NCBI GenBank assembly: GCA_946902985.2
Contig: OX336395.1
Span: 288,853,065-288,917,064 of the forward strand
Origin: Meconema thalassinum
Taxonomy: Eukaryota > Arthropoda > Insecta > Orthoptera > Tettigoniidae
Length of the DNA: 64,000 nt
Reading direction: 5' to 3'
The notes beneath the pieces are model-generated. The model made no database searches. It saw nothing but the letters and a program-made list of their open reading frames with translations, and was not told the DNA's origin. Position numbers and translations under genes: made by a program. Below, piece after piece: positions 22,455-34,379 of this stretch (position 1 is the stretch's first letter; each line of letters opens with the position of its first letter).

Positions 22455-25400
22455 TGCGCCAGAATTTATTGAAGGTCATTACTCAAGAACTGATCTGGAG
22501 ATGAACCAAGACCCCAGAAAATAAATGAGTGGATAAAAATGTTTATTTATTAAAAATTTGAGAAATATGGGAAAAACTGTATGGAAATGAGTGAAATACT
22601 ATAGATCTTATGCATTTATAAAAGGCAAGGAAGTAGGAATGATTTAAAGATGAACATGTATTCCATTATATGAATGTGGGAGGTCCATATTACGAGAAAT
22701 ATCACGCCACTTGAATCGAGAGTTACGTCATGAGAGAGGGGAAGTTACGAAGGTCGAACTGCGGACTGAAGTGAGGAGAGGTGGTAGGAGTTACGTCACA
22801 CCACGAGAGGAGAGGAAGAAACTGGAACTTGAGGACTGCGGAGCACAGGACGAGAGAGTTCTTTCCAATTTGAGATTTGAACGAGACAAGACCTCGAGTA
22901 GAAACGAGTTTTCTTTTAATAGTGCTACAGTTCATAAAAGTTGGAAGCAAAGGAAGAGTGCAATTCCAGAACTTACAGTAACTTAGGAGCAAGTTACAAT
23001 CTATATAAAGCAGAACGGAACAGTACAACCATATATTGCAGTGCTTATGCCAAGTTGTTCCACATAGCTTGAAATATTTCTACGTGTAAAAGCTTATTTG
23101 AACATTGTATTGAAAATGCAAGTTAAAAGTCAGCAACGGGGAGGTCTTAATTACATTATCAGAAATATGAATATTACCATGTGCTAAGCTATAAGCATAG
23201 GGAAGTAAAGACTGCAAGGATGTCAGTTGAATTCCAGATTCACTAACATGAAGGCGCTACAAATATCTACGCAAAGCGCAACATCACCGAACAAAACTCA
23301 TACTTTTTCTACGAGAGTTTTAACACATCTTGAAATACGAAAACGCTTGCATAAACGACAATATTCCACCGTGATGTCTATTCTGAAGAAAACCGATGTC
23401 TATTCTGAAGAAACCCGATGTCTATTCTGAAGAAAACCCAGATGTCTATTCTCAAGAGATGGAAATTCGGAGCTGGCCTACTTGCAGTGTACGGGAGGAC
23501 GGAGAGTTGGTAAAGCTGTTCACGGCGAGGTCATTCACCACGAGTCCAGCTGGGTTCTGTCACAAACCGGTCTTCATAGCTGTGGGCGATGCTATGGAGC
23601 ACGACAAGTTTGGTTTGGAAGGAGAGATGCAGGTATTTTCAACAGTCGAGAAGCCAGCACAAGGTAGTGAAGAAATTGTCTTTTATCAAGTAGAATTGTA
23701 GTTATGTTCTGTGATTATCCAATTGACCAACCGCATATTTTTCAACAGTATTTTTCAACCGCATTTTTCAACAGTATTTTTATACAGTATATTTAACTGC
23801 ATTATTTAAAACGTATAATTTTGTCAAAGTAATTAAATTTGTGTAGATCTTGTTATAGTGATTTTTCGTATTTTTCTACGGAGATATTTGCCTTGTTCTT
23901 GAAAATTTCAGTCACTTGGACGAAATTTTGGCATGTTGATGCTATTAACACTCAAGTTATATTAAAGTAAAATCGTGTAATATTTTCATATTTGCGTTAG
24001 ATTTAATTAAATTAAATCTGTTTTATCGCAGCGATGGAATATAAATGAATTGTTCAGAGGAACTTAGAACGAATTATTGAAAGGAATATAAAGGAATTGT
24101 ATTAACGGAATTTAGAGCGTTAAAAAGGAATATAAATGAATTGTTCAGAGGAACTTAAAACGAATTATTAAAAGGAATAGAACGTTGAACGAAGTAAAGA
24201 TGGAGTAAGATTGTAATTGAAGTAAAATGAAGTTTATTGGAGCAAATTTAAGTACAGTATATTTAAGAAGTAACGTCACGAAGTGTAAAGAATATTTCGA
24301 CAACTCATGATGTTGATTCGATTGTCAGAAATTTATTATGAACGAAAGTATTACGAAAAACTTATACACATATGTCTAATGAGATTTAGAGCGTTAAAAA
24401 GTATAAATGAATTTGTTAAACAAATATATTAACGGAAAAAAGTCAAACTTATATCTTTTGTTAAGAATATGAATATTTACTGATATTTCTGGAAAAGATG
24501 TAATAAAATGTAAAGCTGAATTTAAACACGTGAAAAAGAAAGTTAACGAAGTTAAATCACAGGGTGATCAGAAAGTGAAAGCACAACGATTTATTGCAGA
24601 AATGGAATTATGAGCACGAGGCGATGTTATATCAGTATAGAGGAGAAATGTTAAAGTAAAGGAAGTATATGTATTGAAGTGGAAGTTTATAGTTGAATTA
24701 CCGTGCAAATTAAAGGGATATGAACGTAAAGGAGTTACGTAATTCTACGAAGGGAGGCCGAGGAGTCTCAAAGTGTTTCTAGTATTGATTGCAATAATTG
24801 TGAAGTTATGTGAGTGTATTAACGGAAGATTCTGTACAGGGTGTTTAAGAGAGAAAGTAATTGTTGTATAATTATGAAGGAGGAGTGTGGAAACGAAGGT
24901 TAATGCCGTGCACGTCCAGTATTCACGTTTATCAGAAGATTGTTAACTCAGTAAAGAATTTCAGAACTTATTTCAGTTTCATGATAAATAGATAAAGGTA
25001 AAAGAGAACAGTGCTTAGCTTAAATGTTTGTCACTTATGTTCAATTGATTATGACGAGTATTTATTACTTTCAACACGATAGTTGCGATGTATGTTTGGA
25101 TTTGATGTTTAAGAAAATTGAGTAGATGAAAAACTTATTGGAGGAAGAAAATTTAATCTTCGACATTCTAAAGTGTAAAATTTGAGAGATTCTTAAAGAA
25201 TGCATATATGCACATAGTTCATGAATAATTTTGATTAGATATGGAACACGCCGTTTCACATTTTCTAACTATATATTGCCACGTGCTACTTTATTTTTGC
25301 AGTTATTTTTGTTGAAGTGTCAGGGAGACACAATATACAGGAAGGTAGCCAGTTTTTATACTTGTTTTATTAGCTTAATAAACGGCTGGCGCTTTTTAGC

Positions 25401-25735
25401 GACTTAGTCAAATTTTATCTAAACTGATACCGTTTTCATTGTCGTCATCGTCGAAAATAGTACTACGAGGTATAGATACAGGCGCTCACTATAGATTAAA
25501 CCTTATCACCCCTCGAGATTGGAGTTCCTCAATTTGCTCTAAATGTAAATGATAGTAGAAATTTGTACCTTGTCTATTAGTACTATTTTCTTTACGAATA
25601 ATATTTATCCTGTATGTTCCTGAAATTCCCAATTTTACTTAGTAGGCATGGTAAGTTTGTGAGCTGGGTAACTTACATGTTTGCAATCCTTTTTCGAGCT
25701 GTGGATATAAGTACTGATGGGTTTCTTCGGGCGCA
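22455..25735 (+). repeat. 3' LTR of element E (3281 bp)
   Basis: Near-identical to 12680-16010. It lacks about 50 bases present in the 5' copy (near 15466-15515). It ends GGGCGCA and is followed by the target duplication CTAC. Confidence 0.92.
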
Positions 25736-28511
25736 CTACCATAACAACACAATAAGATGGAAGCCGATGAACGCAGTATAATGTCTCAGGACGAGCGCTG
25801 GAGGTCTTGCCCACCCCTCTATTATTCCTGTTTGAATGAGGTGAGCAACCAATTTTTTTCGCCGTTAGTCATGATTAATATATTCTTGTAAGGAGATGGC
25901 TTTTGGTGGAGTAGTTTTAACGACCGTACTTCGAATCACAGTCATCTAGGTAGGATTTTTTTTGTTACTTTAGTTTACCGTCTATGGTAGTTTTTCACTT
26001 TTCCATGCACATCGCAGCGTACGTTTCCAATACATATCCCATTCATGAGTTAGTCACTTGGATAACGTGTTTTTCTCTCACGGTGCACTAAAGGTCACTA
26101 TGAATTTCACTTTGAACAAACCAATTGTGTCAATGATTTAACGGAGCAGTACATTTTACTAATTAATCAGCTGTTGCTGAAGTCCTTATTTTTAGCTCCT
26201 ATTTAGTAACATGCGAATCACGCCTCTGAGAGGGCGTTTTATTTAATGGGAGGATTTACCCATTTACCTATTTTTGGTAATACATTTTTTGGTTAGTGGA
26301 AAATCTACCACTAGATTCAGTGTGAAGGAGTGTAATATCTTTCTGTTAGTATTTCTAATCCAGATTCACACTAGTAACGGATCGTTTACAATTAACGCCA
26401 CTGTTTTATATGGTGTGAATAATTATTTAGTACATTTGAAGTGCCTAGAATGCACATGTATAATTTTTGACAAACCCGCTGTGAGCGTGATATCTTCCAA
26501 ACACCTTAGTACGAGTGGTATATCTCTCGTCTTGTATTGTTTGCTTTGCCCATGCAAGCATATCATTCTTCATAATTTTTGACTACTATTTCTACATCAT
26601 GAACATTACAATGAGTGCTAGCATATGAACTGCAAGTGTAGGATCATTATTTGAACATTTTTGTGGGTCCTATATGCTAATGAAACGAACACTTTAGATT
26701 TTATAGTTTGCTAAAGCAACTCGTAACAATTTGAGAATGAACAAATGTATTTTACTTGAGAGGACAAGTGTCTTCAAGGTCACGCGCAGTGATGCCAACC
26801 GAGAATCTCAAATGAGACAAGACTTTTGACAGATGCCATGCTAATACTTTTGATGACAAATTTATTCGGAATAAGCCGGTTTTTATAAGCTTGTTAAAAC
26901 TAGGTCAAGTTGACCGCTTCTTCTTTGGAATGCAATGATACAATGTGACAGCTGGTCACCAATTCTATAAACGATATTCGCATGTGTTGTGAGCGAAGAA
27001 TATTTGGATAAGATTTTGTTGTTTAAGATATTAGAGTTGTCTTGTGACACTGTCTGACATTTTTTTGAGGCTATGATAATTTTTCTCACTTGTTTTGAAT
27101 GTTCTTGTCGTGTTTTCATATACGATGATGGGGTGTTTGCCTAGATTTTTTGTTTAGGTTGCCGGCCTAATTTCAAAGCTGAGCGCTTGACAGACCGAGG
27201 TTCCTGATGTGATCCAGGCGGCCACACAGTGTTACTTTAGTATGGTTTTTGAGCTTTTTGATAGCTCGGAATGGGCATGTTCCCGTGAACTTGGGTGTAC
27301 ACAAGTGGTCTTATCCACTAGTTAGGAAGCCTTTCACTTGGTCAGTCTTAATATTTAATGAATCTCAACCCAACGACAACTAATAATCATAAATTAAATA
27401 AGAAGATGTAATGAACTTAAACGAATGTTATAATTCTCGTTAATCACTAAACGCCTGTTTAACTTTGATCCTCGTTTATAACTCGTGACCATTGCACTGT
27501 GCTGTGCAGATTTATTTTTCCTTTAGATTAAGCTTTTAGCAGCAGACACGTTCGAGTGACAGGGATTTGGTTTACCCAGAGCTTTTCAACTCGTGGGCCG
27601 TGAACCATGTAATTTGTTCTACTGTTAACGAACATTATTTTCAGTTTCTAGCTTACACATTATAGATGCCCGATGGAAACAAACTGAAACCATCAAGCGG
27701 TAGAAAGGACTAATAAAATACTCTTGTGTGTAATATTTATTTATTGATTGTTTTGTATACCTATTCCAATCTTTCCTCTACAACTTGTTGTCCTTTTGTT
27801 GTACAGATGATCGTAAATTATTTATGTTGTAAACGATGACTGAAAATCAATTTAGATTTTTATTTAGTTTGATATACTACGGATGCTCCTCGCCGTAAGT
27901 TAGTTTAAATTCAGGATTAGTTAGATCACTTAAAATTAAATGTAAATACGGGATGGTTCCAGTTTACTTTGTTTATTTTTCTGTCATGTTTGACGATTTG
28001 TCAAAATTATGTTTCACTTGGAAACTTCATGCCTTGTTCATTGTAAATCTCATTAAAATCCTTTCGTACCATTTCTCAAGCTTTGCTAGTGCTTGTTGAT
28101 TGTATTTGGGACCAATCGAGAGGGGTTAATTTCGATAGTTAATGATTGTTAATCCCTTTTTGTTTATTTATTTTTGTTAGTTAGCAGATTAGCCGACTGA
28201 TACCCTCCGATGGTAGGATAGGTGTTTGGAGATTTCAATAAACCATTTTGTGAATTTTACTTTAGCCTGGATTTTAATTTAGTAGTTTGTTTGGGGGTAC
28301 ATTTCCTTGGGATGTCTATGACTTATGCTATGATGGGAACCTGATCCCTATGATGACGTGGAGTCTTTTGCCAGAATAGTCCTACAAGGAGTGTACTCCC
28401 ATCCTCTTAGGCAATATGTGTTCAAGGATGTGGTTATCTGGTAACCCACGCACGGTCGGTGGTGGACCAAATAACTTCCTCTGACGGGCACATACCCCCT
28501 TCTATTTTTCT

Positions 28512-28529
28512 TGGCGCCCAACGTTGTCC
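28512..28529 (+). other. Primer-binding site candidate of element D
   Basis: TGGCGCCCAACGTTGTCC starts 19 bases after the LTR end GGGCACA. TGGCGCCCAAC is a very typical LTR-retrotransposon leader sequence. Confidence 0.7.
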
Positions 28530-28774
28530 GCTAATGCTGAAATGGAACCATCAGTACCATGTAATTTTACAGAGGATCATTATTGTTATTTTTGCCTATG
28601 CGTTGCTGTTTATTAAATGTAAATATCGAGTCAATTCTTAGTGTGTGATATCCAGCAGTACTCACAAATGTTTTGTTGAAATGGTCAAGCTTTCCACCAA
28701 GGCCATTTCCTAGTTTATTGTGCTTAGTTAGGTGTAAGGTTTTCTCTCTCTAATTCTAAGATTGTACTTGCAAT

Positions 28775-30318
28775 ATGGATGAGGACAGGTTTCGTCTCAT
28801 GATGGGACAGATGTTGCAGAAAATTAATGCTGGCATGGAAGCCAGTATTAAAATATTAAGGGGAGACTTTAATGATAACACTGCCACTTAAAGAGATTAT
28901 TTAAATCTTGTGAGGGGAACTGTTAACGATGTTAATGCAACATTAGCACGTACTGACAACACTGTCAGGGACGGTTTAGATGAGGTCCGAGAGGACATGG
29001 AGAATGTTCGCGGTGACATGACCACAAATGTGGCTAATATTAATACTAATCTAGCCACCAAGGTTGCCACCATTAACACTGCAATAGCTAATCATTTTTC
29101 CACCATCAATGAAAGTTTAAACAATGTCCGAGCGGACATGGCTACCAATGTCACAAATGTTAATGATAATATTGCCACAATTAATGTTAGTATGGATAAT
29201 GTCCGAGGGGACTTAACCACAAATGTTGCTACTGTTAATAAGAGTATTGTCCACATTAATGCTACTTCACTAGAAGTTCGTGATGATTTGGAAACGAACC
29301 GTGCCGAGGCTAATAATAATTTACTTGCTGTTCGCGTTGATATGAATAGGAATCCGGAGGAGGCTAACGAGCGTTTCACTACCCTATCGACCGATATCGC
29401 CACTAATCGATCTGAAATGCAGATGCGGCTTAACACGATTGATGAAAGTATTACTAGCGTTAGAGAGCAACTCGAATCCAGAGTTTCGGCTGTTGAAGGG
29501 AAGAGGCTTCTACTTTTCACGATGGGATTCGACGTGAAGTCAGCACGGTTAGTACCAGTATGCAGATTATGAGAATCGTCGCTGTAGCTGTCCATAATAA
29601 CGTCAAAGGTCATCAAAAGGACATGATGCGATTACGGGATGAACTCACTGGCAGCACCAGAACCGTCGCGGAATTAACCTTAAGTGTCGAAGATTTAAAA
29701 CACAAAGTGCATGAGAACCTCAAGGAAGTAATCGTGGAGGTGAATAACGTCAAGAAAGACCTGACGGTCCATAAGACCGCATGGAAAGAAGAAGTAGATT
29801 ATTTAAGACAGCGAATTGAAGAGGTCGTGGTTCAAGGAAGATTGAACTCTTCAAGAGAGGTTAGGAAGACCGTCCAGGAAACGGACGAGTGTCTCCGAGG
29901 GAAAATAGAGCGAATTGAGTTGCAAATGAATTCCCTGAAGTTACCTAAGGAATCACTCCACTCAGTCGACATGGAAGAACTGGAACAGCGAATGAGAGAT
30001 CAAGTTGGAGATCCAGCGAAGAACATAACGTTGCAAACTCATACTGTTGTTAATGTAATCGTTTCTAACACAAACCCTAACGATGTCATGATCCCTTATG
30101 TCAACACCAGTAATGTTGCGACTACTGAGGTTAGTCTTGACACAACCTATGGGCAGCCCAGTATGTCTCACCACTGGCAGCCTATGAACACTATCACTTC
30201 CAATGTGCGAACACCACAACCCCACGGCCGGACAGGTCAGCAGACCACGAGTATGTCAATACTGACCAGCACTCCAAACGTAACCAACATGATGGGCCAA
30301 TGTTTCCCGAAACCCGTG
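28775..30318 (+). pseudogene. Gag of element D, 5' part (up to the Polinton B insertion)
   Basis: Starts at the ATG at 28775 (MDEDRFRLMMGQ). A TAA at 28889-28891 and a frameshift near 29500-29570 break it. Between 28910 and 29500 the protein consists of repeated blocks around DNVRGDMTTNVANIN, a long coiled coil like the start of gag in element E. From 29560 a second region follows (KKDLTVHKTAWKEEVDYL). The frame runs directly into CCCGTG, the target site of Polinton B, and continues at 51745 in the same frame. Gag would form the particle. Interrupted, so not functional. Confidence 0.8.
30313..30318. repeat. Left target duplication of Polinton B (CCCGTG)
   Basis: CCCGTG immediately precedes the element end and is repeated at 51745-51750. 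Six bases is the characteristic Polinton duplication length. Confidence 0.92.
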
Positions 30319-33220
30319 AGTAGTGGAGTAGTGGTGCTTCTAAATAGTGACACGAGCCACTCGGCTACGCTGAACTCTCATGTATATTTCATGAAACAAT
30401 GGGCATGCGACATATCGTTGAACTCGGGCTGACGTCTTCTTTCGTATGGACCATGTATTATATTTTTCAAAAAAAAAAGAAATTTTTCGTTTTAGAAAAT
30501 AGGCGATAGTTTGAAAACGAAACATGATAGAACGTTGTGCCATGGCTCAAACGAATTGTCTTTATGACCTTTATTTTGTTTAATAAATATTTTGTATGTT
30601 TTTTGTTTTTTTGAAAACACTCGAATTTTGAAAATCCCATATTTTGTAAACTGTGAATTATACAAAGAAGTTTATTTGACGTAAAAGCAAGGTCCCTACG
30701 CCCAAAATAAATTTCAAGTCTCTAGGATAAAAACCTGACAGTAGTGGGATGACAGGGGTTCTGCGGCTCTTCTTTTTGAACCCTCCTCGTATTTGCCCCG
30801 AACCTGATATCTCGCTAACCAATGGTCGGATTTGAACATAGAGGGTGTCCTAGCACTCGTAGTGATGCCTCCTACTTTCCTATATGCTCTTTATTTAAAT
30901 AAAAGACCAAAACTAATAGGTCATCCGCTTTTAATATTTCCTAAACCCATGGTTGGATTTGAGCATATGGGGTGTCCTAGGAATCGTGGTGAACCCCCCA
31001 TTCGTATGGACGTTTTATTTCCACTCTAAAATAGTGCTAGGTTGTAGGTTCTGCTCTACTTAGGAAGTTGTGAGCCCCTGCGACCTTGGAATGGAAGGAG
31101 TCATGCTAGGAGGGCATGCTTGGATTCGTTTTTTTCGTCTCGTTGCGCTCTTTACGGGAATGTATGTGTTTAAAAGGTGAAATGCTGGAAACATGGCTTT
31201 TTGGGGGCAAAAACGTGATTTTAGACTTTTTGCTATATCTCGCGAACCAATCATGCTAGAGACGTGTACGCGGTGTCCTAGGACTCAGGCTAACGCCCCC
31301 TTTTTGAAACTATGTTTGACATTTTGACAAAGGGCCTAACGCCATACATGTTGAAAAAATAATTTTTATTTACCTGTTTAAAATGTTCATGAAGCGTGGT
31401 GGTGATCACTTTCGTGATGTTTATAGTGCGTTTTTCTTTCGTGCCGCATTTGTCAGTTAAATGCTTTTGAGACCACCGAACGAAAACATATGTACTTATT
31501 AATTTCTGTTAACATTATAATGTTTATTACTAGTGTTTACTCTCTCTATATATATATCTAAGACTCTTACCTCAGCATGTTAAAGGTCATGCGCCTCCAG
31601 CATACGCTCGCATACTGAAAAGGGTGTCGACTTGCTTGCTGCCTTCCTGTATGACTGACGTCACAGCTTGCCCTGGCCAATCATCGCCCGCCAGCCTGGC
31701 TTCCAGACGTTTCTATGATGTTATTATTTAAGTGGCGGCGTTTTGCTCTCCATCAGCATTCCTTCTTCAAACCTTCTACGGTCTTCTTCAACTAGCGAGA
31801 GGCATTCGTGCCTTTCGCCCTTCTCCGGGGCCTTCTAAACTTCAGGCCTAATCTGCATTTATGATTGAAACTACCAGGAAACGCAACAACAGAGAGCTTC
31901 AGCACTGAGAAAGTGCATTCTACATTTTACTCCAAACCGCAAGAAGCTGCATCAAATCGCAGTTCTAAAATGCCATGTTATTTGGCATTCAAGAAATAAC
32001 ATAAAACCTAACGATGTTAAACAATGTACAGCGCTGGTGAAGAAGAAGAAGATCGCCCTGGCGAAGTTATTTTCCTGATGCTGGACATCTCAAATTCTAC
32101 TACCAAAAAATCAAGTGTTGGCCACGGCAGTCTCCGTCAGCATGCTTCTAGTCATCGCAACTAAAGATAAGTTTGTGCCTTTTTTATTATTATCTTAATC
32201 ATCTTCGTTTTAAGTGTTTGCTAGCAAGTGCAAGAATATTAAATTTGTGTGTGCATCAAGCAGAATGAACTTTTGAATAATAGCACATGGCTGTGCCAAC
32301 CTAAATAAAATTAATGAACATTTGAAATTGCCCCAGGCGGGCCAGCATAACTAATTTTTTAATTAAGGCTTATTTATTCATGTGTTTGCAAGTTTCACCA
32401 TAAAAATAAAAATATTGTATTTACTCTCAATGTTCAGTCTAGTATTGAAAGAACCAGGCCGCATTTCCTTAGCCCAATCCTTTCAGTCTAATCTTCTCTT
32501 AAGGAAGTTATTTTGTCCAGGCCTTAAGCCTGATGCTGTCCTCCCGTTTATGTTGATGAATTTGGGCTGTTCTTCACATAACCAGGTGGTAGAGAGAGAC
32601 GATACTGCTGGGTGGGTATGTGTTTCAACGAACCTGTCGCTATCCACAATGACCATGCTTAACAGAACAATCGCTATTTCGGCGGGTCGGTTTATGACAG
32701 AGCGAGGGTTCGTTTTTCTGATATTTTACCTTTAACGTGTAAACGGTGATGAGAACTTGGTTCTATGTTGGTCGAAGCGAGTAGAGAAAACAAACTTGCC
32801 GAGGAGCAGATGAGCAGGAGGTGAATGTCATTTGAGCTTATTGGAATGCGCTGATCTGACTTGACAACAGGTGCAATGGAAAATGACAATGACATTTGAA
32901 AGTGAAATAATCTGACAAACGTGGTGGCAGGGGAGTGCGAAATGCATGCACATACGTGTGAAGCCACATGTACGCTAAACAAGTTACATCCTGTTTGCTT
33001 CGTACGTGACAAAATGCAAGTTGACGTGAAATTTGATCTGCCACAGGTGTTCACCTTGGACGTTAGCTGTCCACGTGCACGATAACTGTTAACAAGTCAC
33101 ATCCTGTTTGCTTCGAACGTGACAAAATGTAAGTTGACGTGTAATATGATTCAACACACGTGTTCACCTTGGACGTTATCAGTCCACTTGTCCGATAACA
33201 GAATGTTCAAAGCGTGGGAA
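30319..33220 (+). repeat. Left terminal inverted repeat of Polinton B
   Basis: About 1715 bases plus the nested 1187-base solo LTR insertion. Pairs with 50022-51744. The outer part has a subrepeat around GGTGTCCTAG near 30846, 30972 and 31279. The inner part (about 32980-33200) is a tandem duplication of about 115 bp containing GTGTTCACCTTGGACGTTA. No gene is confidently encoded. Confidence 0.9.
31403..32584 (+). mobile_element. Solo LTR F inside the left terminal repeat of Polinton B
   Basis: 1182 bases starting TGATCACTTTCGTG and ending CACATAACCA, flanked by GGTGG (31398-31402 and 32585-32589). It is absent from the right terminal repeat, where GGTGG occurs once in the corresponding place, so the insertion is exactly delimited. 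TG...CA ends with a 5-bp duplication and no internal region indicate a solo LTR left by LTR-LTR recombination. Its parent element is not in the window. Confidence 0.85.
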
Positions 33221-33450
33221 TCGCTGAATCAGTAAAAAGTATAATGCAACTTGTGGGAATGATGTCACAAACAATAGATAGGCAAGAGCTGCGAACAGCA
33301 GTGGTGGGAGGTGAAGGGGGGGGATAGGGGGAGGTGTTATGTATGAGAGAACACAGGTGGAAAGAGAAAAAAATATGTGGAGCTGAGGACTGTACACACA
33401 GAGCTATAGGTAGTGTACAACATGTGTGAATAAATAAAAAGTACACAGGT
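33221..33450. other. Subterminal spacer of Polinton B with G-run tract
   Basis: Between the left terminal repeat and the integrase 3' end. About 33299-33334 has runs of three, eight and five G, which could form a G-quadruplex. No gene seen. Confidence 0.5.
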
Positions 33451-34379
33451 TCATGCAACATGTAATTTATTGATCCAAGAATTAAACGTACAGTTAAATC
33501 CCAACCATTTGACAGATAGTTTATTTCCTTTTTGTTTCAACACTTTTTCCACAAGATCATGCTTAGGAAATGCTGTTTTCTGAAGTTCATGGAGATAAAA
33601 TCTACCTTTTATCGGTTGATGGTTGAGATCCTCGAGTAAATAGGTGACTGGACTGTCCAAGTTGACTTGACGAATTCGAAATAGTTCAGTCCCCCACTGA
33701 GGTGTGTAGCCCTTATTGAAGGCAGACTTAAATTTGCTCACACGAACAAAATCCCCAATTTTCAGTCGGTGACGTTTAGGTTCGGCTGATTTTATGGGGT
33801 TAAACAGTTTATCCAATCGCTGAATATTTTTGGTCACGAGGCGTGGCTTGGTCCCAATCGTTCTATGTTTGGTGTCATTGTAACGTGATACTAGCTCTGG
33901 TAACAAGTCCAACCAGCGATACGTGCCCTGATCGGTAAACGCTTTCCACATAAGGGTTTTCAATGTTCGGTTAAACCGCTTGACCACACTGGCTTTGAGA
34001 TTGCTGTACGTAGTGTAACGGTGAATATCCTTAGATTTGAGAAAACTGGAGAAATCCTTGTTGAAAAATTATTTCCCCTGGTCGGTTTGTAGCAGCCGAG
34101 GTTGACGTTTGGAGTGTTGAATAATATGTTGAAAGGCCTTGGTAACTAGTGGACCACACTTGCGACGCACAGGTTCAACAAAGGCCATTTTGGAATAGAC
34201 ATCAATGACGGTCAACATATAAAGTACACCGTCGTTAACGTTAGCATAGGGTATCATTTCAACCAAGTCAGCCTGCCAAAGTTCATCCACACCTCTTGAA
34301 ATCACCTTGAGTCGCGGATTGTGACGCCTAGCTGGGCGATGCAACTCGTGAGCAATACACAATTTAATGGGTGAGGGCT
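33451..34379 (-). pseudogene. Polinton B integrase (retroviral-type DDE, chromodomain), inactivated
   Basis: Integrase that would insert the element DNA and create the 6-bp duplications. Seen in order: an N-terminal LHRPARRH region, catalytic D in LWQADLVEM, catalytic D in LLQTDQGK, the FNRTLKTLMWKAF block, and a C-terminal chromodomain-like segment (VKWLGF, then W near the end). Two lesions: an in-frame TAA at 34069-34071 just after TDQGK, and the third catalytic acidic residue is Lys (codon at 33979-33981, VVKRFNRT, 34 residues after the second D). The upstream frame runs into the preceding protein without a stop, so the exact start is not visible and 34379 is an estimate. Either lesion alone should abolish activity. 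Confidence 0.85.

Larger units (their letters stand above)
12680..25735 (+). mobile_element. Gypsy-type LTR retrotransposon E, nearly intact
   Basis: About 13.1 kb, TG...CA, flanked by CTAC (12676-12679 and 25736-25739) inside the element D 5' LTR. The LTRs of 3331 and 3281 bp are almost identical apart from scattered changes and one ~50-bp deletion in the 3' copy near 25247. Between them lie a primer-binding site, a fused gag-pol frame, integrase in a shifted frame and a polypurine tract. The pol order protease, reverse transcriptase, RNase H, integrase is that of Ty3/gypsy. Close LTR identity indicates recent insertion. Confidence 0.92.
11653..28492 (+). repeat. 5' LTR of element D, interrupted by element E
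   Basis: LTR sequence is at 11653-12679 and 25740-28492, and matches 54199-55196 and 55197-59466 of the 3' LTR. Total length without E is about 3.78 kb, unusually long. A possible polyadenylation signal (AATAAA) lies near 28238. Open frames within it recur in the 3' copy because it is an LTR, not because they are genes. Confidence 0.85.

Noticed and set aside
26274..26582. 102-codon frame also seen near 55732
   Set aside because: Both lie at the same place in the two LTRs of element D. Repetition comes from the LTR, and no domain is recognised.
28910..29572. Repetitive protein frame as a host structural gene
   Set aside because: It starts downstream of a primer-binding site in the leader of element D and continues into retroelement gag after the Polinton B insertion.
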